Below are positions 1 through 61,095 of a stretch of DNA of 64,000 nt, piece after piece. A model generated the notes under the pieces. The model was given only the letters and a program-made list of their open reading frames with translations, was not told where the DNA came from and searched no databases. The position numbers and the translations under genes are program-made. Source of the stretch: Chaenocephalus aceratus (Eukaryota; Chordata; Actinopteri; Perciformes; Channichthyidae); the NCBI GenBank assembly GCA_023974075.1, contig CM043793.1, positions 9,294,788 through 9,358,787 of the forward strand. Reading direction: 5' to 3'. How positions within the stretch are numbered: the stretch's first letter is position 1; each line of letters opens with the position of its first letter.

Positions 1-935
1 GAATGCTGAAACAATACACTGAAAAAACTGAACCGTTGACTTCAATTAAATGTTTTATGTCAACATATTTCACATAGTTGAAAGCAATAATATGAAGTTT
101 AAATACCAAATTATTAGGTTCAACTTAATATTATTGCTTTCGACTGACCTAATACAGTTAAGTGGAAGTGTCACGTCTGTCATCGAGGCTATCCTGCAGT
201 GTGGTAAGGCTAGGCTGAATTCACCACCTTACTTTCATACATTTTGAGGTATTTTTTGTATCTCTCCACAAAAAAAGAAAACAGGTCCCCATGCTCATTT
301 CCCAGAGCAGCAGTGTCTTCAGTGCTGCTTCAGGATGATTAGAGAGGGAACAAAGTAGCACCTTCACAGGGAGGCAGTGAGTCAGCAGAACACACAGCCG
401 ACTCACAAGGACAATTCTCTGTAACTGTTGTCAGTCTTTGTCCACTGTAGAAGCCCTAGGAAAACTCAGACTTTATCAAACTAAAACATCATGTTAGCAG
501 GATGCTTACTGGTGACCTTTCAACCTTTTATTTAGCATTTCTTAGGCGGTCGTCATCCAATTTCTTTTCAGGTAATTCACATTATATTCAATAGCGGCAC
601 CTACTACTCATTGCAAGGAAATATGTCCGGCAGACTGAAAATACAGCATGAATGTACGCTTTCAGCCTACCTCTATCATGCATAATAAATTCTTGCGCAT
701 AAGCCAGTTGAGATTTCCATAATACAAAGCTCCTGTCTCCAGCGCTGAATTAGCACACTGTTCTTTGTAACCTCAGACTCTTCTTTGTAATAGTTTATCT
801 CAGCGATGGAGCCAGACTGCAGCAGTAAATCTCTTTTACAACACTTGTAAGCTGACATCTTGTTTTGTGTGTGTGTGTTAAAGCTATTTTCACCGGATAA
901 AAGTCATTCATCCGTCCTCTGTTGTCCCCACGCAG
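1..935. other. partial wdfy3 intron upstream of the first visible exon
   Basis: The window opens inside an intron. Bases 10-180 are a palindromic MITE-like repeat listed separately. I see no other coding or RNA feature; short ORFs here have no recognisable content. The intron ends with a CAG acceptor at 933-935. Confidence 0.7.
10..180. repeat. palindromic MITE-like repeat, copy 1
   Basis: The left arm TTGAAAGCAATAATATGAAG (about 78-97) is mirrored by AACTTAATATTATTGCTTTC (about 122-141) in inverted orientation. Outer segments around 'gttgacttcaattaaatg' also recur in a second copy at 18360-18580. Two copies sharing the same inverted arrangement suggest a foldback non-autonomous DNA element. 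No transposase is present and the family is not identified. Confidence 0.55.
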
Positions 936-51339
<50,404 letters not shown>

Positions 51340-53880
51340 GCTCCACCTCCAGGAATGTCCTCTTCCTCCTCCCACATGTCCCACAACGCTCTCCCTCCAG
51401 CCCACTCACCCTTTATCCTCTTGTACGTCCAGTACCTCGTGCACAGTAACGCACTGACAGACAGAAACAGGAGCGAATGTCGGCGGCCTCGCGTAGAGGG
51501 TGGGGGAAAAAACATCCGATCAAAAGGAAAGGAAAAAAAAGTCCCCACTTTGACGACCGCCACACCTGGAGGAAGGGGAAAAACAAAAACACCTTTGATG
51601 CGGCGCGCTTCAAACAATCACCCGCCTTCTTTGCTTTGATCAAGAACCCGTTCCTCTTTCACCGCGAGACGTAACAAACTTGTTTATATTGTAAATAATA
51701 ACCATGGCCTTTTTAACTCTAAGAAGAGCAAACGGAACAAAAAATAAGGTCAAAGAGTTAAAAGAAATTGCCTGTAACATAGCGTTGTGACTAACCACTC
51801 CTGGCTTTAAAAAAAAAAGTAACTAAATGGATTGTGTGTTGTCACGGCGAGGCCAGAGCGAAGGATATGAATGTCAATAATTAATTTCTGTGACTTTACT
51901 AGTGGGACTAGGTATGCAACATTTTTTTTATTTCTTTATCAATTGTTGTTGTTGTTTACAAATTGTATTTGTATGTGTTGCCCACAGTGTCAAGCCATCA
52001 CCATCACAGAAAGATTTCATATCGTTTTTGTTGCCAATTTCTGTCAATTTTGATGATTTTTCTTTTGATCATCTATTCTGTTCTTTATATGAATTCCCAA
52101 TTGGAGAATTTTGATTGTTGCTGCTGTCTGAAGACCGGACACATTTTAAAACCATATCACTGCGTTTCAATTTTTTTTTTTTTTTTTTGTAGAAAACAAT
52201 TGAAGATATGAATAAGTTCCCGTGATATTTATTTTCCATCTCGGTTTTTCCTGGTTGAAAAAGGGATTTTCTTTTTAGTGTTTCTTGCTGTTATCCTCGT
52301 GTTGGCATTATTACAGTAAACGTGGCACTCCACACACTTTATCCTCAGTCCTTGGTCGAAATGTTTAAATTGCATTAGCAGCAGCCGAGCACCTTTCAAT
52401 GAGTTTATTCAGTACAAACATCCCAGGCCGGAAATAAAAAATATCTCTAAGGTGTTTTGTCTAAAAAGTAAATGCTTTTACATTTGATCAATAATGTATC
52501 CTGATTTGGTTTCATTATCAACGTCATTTATCAATCACTTACTGTATGTACTTTAATTTCATTTAAAGCCTAGAGGAATTCATCATGTACAATGGCCACT
52601 GTTTAACAATTTACAAGATGTTTTTTCGTACATTTCTGAAATCATGATATTTGAAATCATGATATTTGAGTTTTTTAACTCAATATTCACGAAACAAATC
52701 TGATATTGTTCATTCATATTGGAAGGGAAAAATGGTAACTTGGGTAAAGGAAAGAACATCTGTAAAACCTTTTATTTTATATTCTGATGCCGTTAATTTT
52801 TTGTTCGTACAAAAATTTCTTTTTTACCAAAAAGTCGCCAAAGTGAGATATTTTCAAATTCAAGCATGTTTGCTTTTGATGTTAAACAACAGCCAGAACA
52901 ACAGTAAAGACATGTCAATTCAACAGTAAAATATTCCATAAAATAAAACAATGTTTGGGACTGATTGACCCCCATACAAGGTCACCGCGTTGACAAGTAA
53001 ATATCAAAAGTCTTTCTGATGTGACTTTTATTTACATGAACTTGAATTAAACAACAGAACACTGAATGTGCTAGGCTTACAGGTGGCTCATGTTCCACCG
53101 TAAAACACACATGTGACTGCTTGATGGCTGCTGCTGCTGCTGCTGCTGCTGCTGGGTTTGATATTTGGACATTTAGAAAGCGTTTTTGTTTTTATATTAA
53201 GTATTCATATTGTTTCTCCTCCATGTTGTTTTCGTAGTTCTGTGGGCAACAACTGTGCATTCAAGTGCTGCTTTCTTTGCATTTCCTTTTTGTTTTCCAC
53301 ACAGAATCTCAAACATGTAAAAAGAAAAGAAAAAGAAAACACTTTAATATTCACCACCACGGCTCCATGTTGCTCTCATAATCATATGCACTCTTGTTAT
53401 TGTCTGTATATCATTCTGCATTGACATACTGTTATTCAGCGTGCAATCATGCCGCCTAGCTGAAAAAGGCCCAGTCGCCTTTTATCAATCAAGAGTCCCT
53501 TTGCACCTTCACTTGTACAAAGAAAGTCAAGAGGAATTACAGGTTTTTATTAAATGCAGTTTTACGTTGTTATTTTAAGAGAAAGGTGAATTTCACAATG
53601 AACTGTACAAAGTATTTATGCAATTATAACCTTTTTTTTTTTATGATTATTGCGATTTCAGCAAGTTTGGTTACTTGTTGCATGTCTATTAACACAGCTG
53701 ACTTTCTGTGTCAGTGCATTGTAAATGTTCTCGGCATTATCATTTTGTTGGTTTTTATTCTTTTATGGGTTTTTTTGGAGGCATTGTCTGATGAGTGTAC
53801 AGAGCCAGAGATCATGTCCCCAACTCTGGGTGTACTTTTGTACTCGGAAAGAATTCAGGACAAATGAGAGAAGAAGAAGA
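51340..53880 (+). other. wdfy3: wdfy3 3' UTR (end approximate)
   Basis: Downstream of the stop the sequence is AT-rich with no long frame. AATAAA signals occur at 52433-52438 and 52942-52947, and another at 54411 beyond a transposon. A (TGC)n run lies near 53128-53155. The UTR end cannot be set without transcript data; a 1-2.5 kb UTR is plausible. Confidence 0.6.
52433..52438 (+). promoter_or_regulatory. candidate polyadenylation signal AATAAA
   Basis: The first canonical AATAAA after the wdfy3 stop, about 1.1 kb downstream, followed by AT-rich sequence and a GT-rich stretch. A second lies at 52942. Which is used is unknown. Confidence 0.4.
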
Positions 53881-53896
53881 AAGTGGAAGTCTTTGG

Positions 53897-54215
53897 ACTA
53901 CTGTACTTTTCGGACTATAAGCCGCGACTTTTTCCCCCATTTTTTTTGTACAGTTTACGGCCACTAGGGAACCTCCTAAATCTATGGATTTTACAGGTAA
54001 AATTAACCACCTTAACACTATGGGCTCTATGACCGGTCCGCGCCCGCCACCTTTAAGCGGCGGGCTCCAGCAGGAAAAGCTGGAGGCCGGAAAAGAGACA
54101 GGTCGCGCGCCAAAGTAAAAGTGGAACCGAGAGACAGAACGAGAGCAAGACAGACGGACAATTTAGCTGCTGCGGCTTATATGCAGGTGCGCTTTATAGT
54201 CCGAAAAGTACGGTA
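53897..54215. mobile_element. non-autonomous DNA transposon with about 27-bp TIRs
   Basis: TACTGTACTTTTCGGACTAT at the left is the inverse of the right end (ATAGTCCGAAAAGTACGGTA), with GCCGC also mirrored further in. CTTTGG is present on both flanks. The terminus is a very common fish repeat end; the family (ISL2EU-like?) is uncertain. No coding sequence. Confidence 0.7.
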
Positions 54216-54539
54216 CTTTGGTGGTCCTGTATTAGACTGCATTACTACAGTATCTGGTGTGCAATCTGTGCTAGCTGAATGTTCCTTGTATATTTGTGTT
54301 CACTTCATCCTACAGGACGGAAATCAGTAGAGTAACCCCCCCCCCTCCTTACAGAAACAAAATGTTACATAATGCAATAGATCTGGTACTTATTCTGTTA
54401 ATTTCATTTAAATAAATAATTGCTGTTTACCACCAAAAAAAGACTCAATTATTTTCTATCTTTTAATGTTTAGTTTGTAGTTTTCTTCACAGACATCCAA
54501 TAAGTGCAATGTGTTTTACTGATGAAAAAAACCTGTAAA

Positions 54540-54838
54540 GTAATAAATCCTAAGAACAGCAGGCATTATAACAACGTGGGGGGACAGAGCCTTCGCCGTC
54601 GCTGCCCCTCCCTCTGGAACGCACTCCCCCAACCCATCAGAGACTGCACAGACCTCACCACCTTCAAAACACTGACCTCTTCAATCTGGCTTTTAATGTG
54701 TGATTGTTCTTGTATTGCTTGATTTTAATTTGACTTTAACTATATGTATGTGTTGTTCTTTTCTTTTCACTATCTTTGTAAAGCGACTTTGAGCAAATGT
54801 AAAAGCGCTTACAAAATAAATGTATTATTATTATTAAA
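54540..54838 (+). mobile_element. LINE (L2-like) 3' end
   Basis: The frame LRRRCPSLWNALPQPIRD then TDLTTFKT is the extreme C-terminus of an L2-type ORF2. The tail 'gtaaagcgactttgagc...aaaataaatgtattattatt' follows. Only the last 300 bp are present. Confidence 0.75.
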
Positions 54839-54945
54839 CAGCTGAAAAAAATTAAAATTAGAAAAGCTGCATTAACGTGAAAAATAAGAAATAGTCAAAG
54901 AGAAACAACATTGATGCACTGTACTGCATGCAAGTTACAAATATA

Positions 54946-55963
54946 TACGGTGGAGGAAATTGTGTAAGGTTGCCCACTTACAAATAAATGAACAGTCTCT
55001 CTTTAATGCTAGGTTTATTTGACTAATGAGAGAGAATATCAAAAAGAATATCCAGAAATGTATAAAAGGGCTACACATTCATTTGCATATCATTTTGGGA
55101 AATACATATTTGATCCGCTTGCAACCAACAAGAGTTCTGTCTCCCACAGACCGGTTACATAAGTCATCTTCCTTTAAGAAAGTACTCCTAATATCATCTT
55201 TACCTGGATAAAAGACACCTGTCCACAGAATCAGTCAATCGATTCCAACCGCTCCACCATGGGCAAGACCAAAGAGCTGGGACCAGACTAGACCTGCACA
55301 CGGCTGGGATCGGCTCCAAGGCCACCAGAAAGCAGCTCGGTGAGAAGGAGACAACTGGCCTCGGTCTGGGGCTCCACACAACATCGCCCCGTGGGGTTTT
55401 GATGATGGTGAGAAAGGTGCGGGATCAGCCAACAACTACACGGAGCAACTTGTTGATGATCTCAAGGCAGCTGGGACCACCGTCACCAAGAAAACTATTG
55501 GTAACACACGACACCATAATGGATCAAGTCCTGCGGCGCCCGCAGGGTCCCTGCTCAAGAAGGACATGAAAGGCCCGAATGATTCAGAGAAGGCTTGGGA
55601 GAAGATGATTTAGTCAGAAGAGCCTCAAAACCTTCAGGATTTGGAGAGGATCTTCAGAGAGGAGTGGACCAGCATCCTTCCTGAGATGTGCACAGACCTG
55701 GAGACCAGCTACAAGAAGCGTCTGACCTCTGTGCGTTTCTCCACCAAGTACTAACACATGTCCTGCAAGAGGATCAAATACTTATTTCCCAGCAAATCAA
55801 TTTTATATTTTATATAATGTCAATTTCTGGATTCTCTTTTTGATATTCTTGCTCTCACTGTTCAAATAAACCTTCCATTACAATGATGGACTGTTCATTT
55901 GTGTGTAAGTGGGCAAACTTACAAAATCTGCAAGGGATCAAATAATTATTTCCTTCACTGTAC
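54946..55963. mobile_element. Tc1-like transposon, decayed
   Basis: The ends TACGGTGGAGGAAAT and ATTTCCTTCACTGTA are inverses, with 'gcccacttaca' mirrored further in. Internal sequence ('gaggatcttcagagaggagtggacc', 'agaagcgtctgacctctgtg') matches the end of the transposase region of common fish Tc1 elements. Many stops and deletions are present. A (TA)n microsatellite adjoins the right end. Confidence 0.85.
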
Positions 55964-56039
55964 ATATATATATATATACATATATATATATATTTATATA
56001 TACTGCAATCACACATTCTGCAAACAGAGGTGGGAAGTA

Positions 56040-58235
56040 ACTAACTTCAGACGTGTGCAGGTCCCTTCCAAAGGGTTAACCCACACAAGGCTCCTGGCCC
56101 TGATGGCCTCCCTGGCCGTGTTCTCAGGGTGTGTGCAGAGCTAGCAGAGGTGTTCAGACATCTTCAACAGGTCCCTGCTGCAGTCTAGTCCCCACATGCT
56201 TCAAACACTCCACCATCGCTCCTGTCCCCAAGAAGACACACATCTCCAGCCTCAACGACTACCGCCCAGTAGCACTCGCCTGCATCATCATCAAGTGCTT
56301 TGAGCGGTTAGTCAAACCTTCATCACCTCCTCCCTCCTGACTCTCTGCAGTTTGCCTACAGAGCAAACAGGTCCACAGACGACGCCATGGCCCCCCCCAT
56401 CCACACAGCCCTCTCACACCTGGACCAGAGGAACACTATGTGAGAATGCTGCTCATTGATTACAGTTCAGCCTTCAACACCATTGTGCCCTCCAAGCTGG
56501 TCATCAGCTCAGAGACCTCGGGCTCAACAGCGCCCTCTGTGACTGGATCCTGAACAAAAGAGCTCGACAGCGGCTCTTCTTCCTCCGCAGGCTGAGGAGG
56601 TTCAACATGGACTCCAGGATACTCTGCAACTTCTACAGGTGCACCATAGAGAGGATCCTGACCTTCTACAGGTGCACCATAGAGAGCATCCTGACTCTAC
56701 AGGTGCACCATAGAGAGCATCCTGACCTTCTACAGGTGCACCATAGAGAGATCCTGACCTACAGGCCATAGAGCATCCTAGCTCTACAGGTGCACCATAG
56801 AGAGCATCCTGACCTTCTACAGGTGCTCCATAGAGAGCATCCTGACCTTCTACAGGTGCTCCATAGAGAGCATCCTGACCTTCTACAGGTGCTCCATAGA
56901 GAGGATCCTGACCTACAGGTGCACCATAGAGAGCATCCTGAGCTTCTACAGGTGCACCCTAGAGAGGATCCTGACCTTCTACAGGTGCTCCATAGAGAGC
57001 ATCCTGACCTTCTACAGGTGCTCCATAGAGAGCATCCTGACCTTCTACAGGTGCTCCATAGAGAGGATCCTGACCTTCTACAGGTGCTCCATAGAGAGGA
57101 TCCTGACCCTCTACAGGTGCACCCTAGAGAGGATCCTGACCTTCTACAGGTGCTCCATAGAGAGGATCCTGACCTCCTACAGGTGCTCCATAGAGAGGAT
57201 CCTGACCTTCTACAGGTGCACCATAGAGAGGATCCTGACCTTCTACAGGTGCACCCTAGAGAGCATCCTGACCTTCTACAGGTGCACCCTAGAGAGCATC
57301 CTGACCTTCTACAGGTGCACCCTAGAGAGCATCCTGACCTTCTACAGGTGCACCCTAGAGAGCATCCTGACCTTCTACAGGTGCACCCTAGAGAGCATCC
57401 TGACCTTCTACAGGTGCTCCATAGAGAGCATCCTGACCCTCTACAGGTGCTCCATAGAGAGGATCCTGACCTTCTACAGGTGCTCCATAGAGAGCATCCT
57501 GACCTTCTACAGGTGCTCCATAGAGAGGATCCTGACCTTCTACAGGTGCACCCTAGAGAGGATCCTGACCTTCTACAGGTGCTCCATAGAGAGCATCCTG
57601 ACCTTCTACAGGTGCACCCTAGAGAGCATCCTGACCTACAGGTGCTCCATAGAGAGCATCCTGACCTTCTACAGGTGCACCCTAGAGAGCATCCTGACCT
57701 TCTACAGGTGCACCCTAGAGAGCATCCTGACCTTCTACAGGTGCTCCATAGAGAGCATCCTGACCTTCTACAGGTGCACCATGGAGAGGATCCTGACTGG
57801 CTGCATCACGGCCTGGTACGGCAGCTACACCGCCCTCAACCGTAAGGCTCTACAGATGCTGGTGAAAAACTGCACAGAACATCACCAGGACGGAGCTGCC
57901 ATCCATGGAGGACCTCTACTCCCAGCGGCTCAGGAAGAAAGCCCTCAGGATTATCAAAGACCCCCATCACCCCAGCCACAAACTGTTCCGTCTGCTGCCG
58001 TCTGGCAGGCGGTATCGCAGCATCAGGACTAAAACCACCAGACTCAGGGACAGTGTCATCCCACAGGCCATAAGGCTATTAAACACCTGAGCTTGCACTA
58101 TTTGTATTGTTGTTTTTTATATATATTTGTGATGTCTTGTAAATTGCACTGTTGAGGAACCTGCGATCTAAGTTGTTTTTATATAATTACACCGTAGTTG
58201 TGTATGTTATGACAATAAACCTTTGAATCTTTGAA
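56040..58235 (+). pseudogene. LINE (L2/Rex1-like) ORF2 fragment with internal minisatellite
   Basis: Reads [20 protein letters not shown] (about 56219), then QFAYRANRSTDD and LLIDYSSAFNTIVPSKL of the RT domain in shifting frames. After a deletion come RLFFLRRLRRFNMDSRILC, the tandem array, then ITAWYGSYTALNRKALQML and DLYSQRLRKKALRIIKD, ending QAIRLLNT and stop near 58090. The 3' UTR ends 'caataaacctttgaatctttgaatct'. The catalytic FADD block is missing. Confidence 0.88.
56640..57795 (+). repeat. 33-bp minisatellite inside LINE ORF2, about 34 copies
   Basis: The unit encodes FYRCTIESILT in the LINE frame, with variants at CTCC/ACCC/ACCA and GCATCC/GGATCC. Flanks on both sides read straight into the normal LINE protein. 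Most units are exactly 33 bp, so the coding frame is kept; a few early units are shortened. The 351-residue open frame from 56790 is in another frame and is an artefact. Confidence 0.92.
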
Positions 58236-58504
58236 TCTCTAAGTAGATTTAGTCAAGTAATGTCATTAAGTAAAATGTTCAGGGACTTTAATTGAATATT
58301 TCAATGTTTTGCTACTTTGTTTTCTACTCCACTCCAATTCAAAGGTAAATCGTGTACTTTTACTCCACTGAATTTATTTAATTCTTTTAGTTACTTTGCA
58401 GAATTGGATTAATGATGTGAAATATGATATACACAGAAACAAGACAAAGTGAATGTTGGACCTGACATTTATTTCCCATCCCTTCATTTTGGGTGAGTTG
58501 CTTT

Positions 58505-58640
58505 AAAGAGGACATATTATGTGCGCTCATATTTGTATTGTGTGACTTTGACCCTTAGCCTATCACGTACAATGTGTAAGGCAACATTCCATAGCAACAA
58601 CTTCAGTAGTTACCAAGCTTTGGTTTCAAAGGAGAAGGAT
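58505..58640. repeat. possible 'CCCTATTATGC' family fragment
   Basis: 'tttaaagaggacatattatgtgcgctcatatttg' resembles the family terminus, lying just upstream of the second gene. Confidence 0.4.
58585..58598 (+). promoter_or_regulatory. RFX X-box-like site
   Basis: CATTCCATAGCAAC agrees at 11 of 14 positions with the X-box consensus GTNRCCATRGYAAC, with a perfect right half-site. It lies about 115 bp upstream of the ATG at 58713, the usual place for RFX sites in ciliary gene promoters. Chance occurrence is possible. Confidence 0.45.
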
Positions 58641-58712
58641 AAAGAGGCGGTGAAAGACAAGTAAGCGAGACAAAGACAGAGCAATATATAGGAAAAAGAA
58701 AAGCACATAACT

Positions 58713-58792
58713 ATGGCCGAGGAAGGATCTAAGGACGAAGAGAGGGCGTTATTAGTGGCACAAATCAACTCTCTGGATGAGCAGCAGCGGAG
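58713..58792 (+). CDS. first exon of a coiled-coil gene (possibly CFAP157/BBOF1-like)
   Basis: An ATG with a purine at -3 (ACTATGG) opens MAEEGSKDEERALLVAQINS, then LDEQQRR, and splices at gtaaga in phase 2. This joins the exon at 60502 to give RRYLECDVVNKHNEDM. Composition is acidic and heptad-like. Short N-terminus then coiled coil is like ciliary proteins CFAP157 or BBOF1, but I cannot name the gene with confidence. Confidence 0.5.
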
Positions 58793-60501
58793 GTAAGAAA
58801 GATTCGACTAACGGATATTCTTCTGTTCTGGAAAATGTATCTTGTATAGTTCATTCAAAAACAGAACGATTATACATGTAGATAATGCACTACATTGTCT
58901 TTTACATTTAGAAAATATGACTTAATATTTAAAAAAGAAGATAAATGTCTGCTTAATCCATTTTTTAACGTTAGCATTAGCACCAGCTCGTGTCTTCTTA
59001 AGACGTTCGTACCACGAAATTATTATTACAATATGTCATTGGAAAAACATTAAATCAGCAACAATTCTAGCTAACTGGAACCATGATAAAAATAAAGTTT
59101 GTAAAAAAACACATTTGGACTCAGCACTGGTGGGCAAGGCAACATTCAAATACTATCAAAGAAGCAGGTCGTCATGGCAATCTATCATGTTCCACAGCTT
59201 CTTGATCTTAAGGATTTTAAACCTTTTTTGGAATTTCTTAGATTGCTGAAAATGAACTTCATTGAAAATGGGGCCTATTAACACATGTATACTGCTGTGC
59301 AATATACTGTAGGTTTACATTTATATTTAAGAAGTACAATATAAGACAAACACAAGTTTCAGGTGTGGGACATATTCCATGATACTTTTTGAATTTGCTC
59401 ATTAAAAGTGGACCCCCGGCCGCAGTTTGGACACCCCTGTGATTAAAGGTGGGGTAGGTAATTCACTTCAGAAACACTCGTTATATTCCATGGAATGCTC
59501 TTAACGTCCCGATGGCAATGAATACATTAAATGCTTTGACAAAAAATCCATAAAAAACGTCACCTATGGAAGCCGTGGCGCTGTAAAAAGCACGATGGCC
59601 TACCTGCCTGTCAGCCTTCCATCTGTGCACACACTGATCTCGTGCCCTCATTGGTCTTGTGCGCGTTCGTGTGTGTTGGGGGAGGGGCTCTGTAAGGAAG
59701 TCTGAAGGAAGGGGCAGATTTTTTTTCGGCTGCGTACTTTCAAATTCTAGCGCACTCGAGCTGGTTTCTCCATTCTTACAGAGAGCCATTACACAACTTA
59801 CTAGACAGCTTTTTTTCAGCGTTAGCTACAGTAGCTAAATATGTCTGAACCAACAACCAAACGCAGTGTTCCCCTTTTGATTTTACACATGACAGGAAAA
59901 TCATTTGTTGGTTTTTAAAAGGCATTGTTGTGTTTTCACTCTGTGACGTCAGCTGTTTACTCCTATAAAGAAGGAAATGTAGCAATACTGTATTGCAGTG
60001 TTAAAGTAAACATAAGATATTGTAAAACACAAAAGTGGAGTAATGAGTGCTAGCACTATTTACCAGAGGGACATGTAAACAGCTCCAGCTATGTAGGACT
60101 GACATTAAGTAGTTATCATCACTAGTTTTCATTAACGTGCTGATTATTTGCAAATCTTCATATTTGAGAAGATAACTAAAAGTTATAAAAAAATATCTTT
60201 GATTAATTGTTTGTTCTCTTAAAAACTAATGTATTTGTGAACTTTGGTCTTATTTTTGGTATTATTTAAGAGCAACTTCCTTTTCCACATTTATATAATA
60301 GTATATTTGTATTTAGAAAAATATAAAATGCTATAAAATTGTAAGGAATCAGCCTTACAGATTTACTTATACCTAATTTCACAGATGTTTTGTGGGTTTC
60401 CCCAGCTACCAGTTCCTAGATACTACTTTATTTAATTTAACAATTGACATACCTTAAGGACAAGCTACAGTCCCAATTCCAAACATATCTTCACCCTGCA
60501 G
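58793..60501. other. first intron of the coiled-coil gene with repeat
   Basis: It contains 'agtttggacacccctg' (about 59427-59442), a hAT-like terminus, and the widespread 'ttaaaggtggggtaggtaattc' repeat from 59444 to about 59775. The remaining sequence is AT-rich. Confidence 0.5.
59425..59775. repeat. dispersed fish repeat ('AAAGGTGGGGTAGG' family)
   Basis: 'aaaggtggggtaggtaattc', 'cattccatggaatgctc...gtcccgat' and the GC-rich segment 'gccctcattggtcttgtgcgcg' are features I recognise from a very common teleost repeat. The right end is not defined. Confidence 0.5.
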
Positions 60502-60771
60502 ATATCTTGAGTGTGACGTGGTGAACAAACACAATGAGGACATGACCTCTCTGTGCGACGCTCTGCGAGTGGACCAAAGCCAAAGCTGTTATCGACTGAG
60601 ACGCTTTAACCTTATAAAAGAGAAGAAGGAGGACGAGCTGGAGGACGAGCAGCAGGACCCAGCAGCAGGCTGCAGGACAGCAGTCAATGGCCATGGAGCT
60701 GCAGCACAGCAAGCACATGCAGAAGCTGAAGGACCAGAGGGACAGACTGCACTCAGTGAAAAGATTGACGG
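60502..60771 (+). CDS. second exon of the coiled-coil gene, frame disrupted
   Basis: Begins YLECDVVNKHNEDMTSLCDA in the frame set by exon 1. After about residue 50, the coiled-coil-like sequence QQQAAGQQSMAMELQHSKHM, QKLKDQRDRLHSVKRL lies in another frame while the original frame turns to Ala/Gly-rich nonsense. This implies at least one indel near 60590-60660. The donor is gtgaga at 60772. Genuine gene with sequence errors, or a decayed copy. Confidence 0.5.
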
Positions 60772-61095
60772 GTGAGACAATGTGTCATTTAAAAATGTTT
60801 GCAACACTCTATTTCGCTGTTTCAATCTTCAACCCTATTGGAACAGAACTGCATTGACGACACATTGGGAAAGATTACAGCTCAGTGTTTTAGTATTTAT
60901 CATGTAGTAATTCTTTTCACTCAATAGTGGTGGTGGGTTGGTTCACTAGACTGCCTTCACCTAATCAATTGTTGTTTTCATTGACAGAGAGAAGGATGAG
61001 TTGGGAAGTAGTGCTTTCAATAGCTATTACATTCAACATGCCAGGCTAAGGGGCGTTGGCATCTCTAAGCATTTAACCAATCACAACAGATCCGG
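60772..61095. other. segment between exon 2 and the minisatellite
   Basis: An acceptor-like 'cattgacag' at 60979-60987 is followed by 'agagaaggatgagttggg', which could be a third exon (E-K-D-E-L like), but it runs into repeat sequence ('catctctaagcatttaaccaatcac') from the MITE family within 60 bp. I do not annotate an exon here. Confidence 0.35.

Noticed and set aside
56790..57845. 351-codon frame of repeating HREHPDLLQVL
   Set aside because: Off-frame reading of the 33-bp array; the LINE protein frame is another one.
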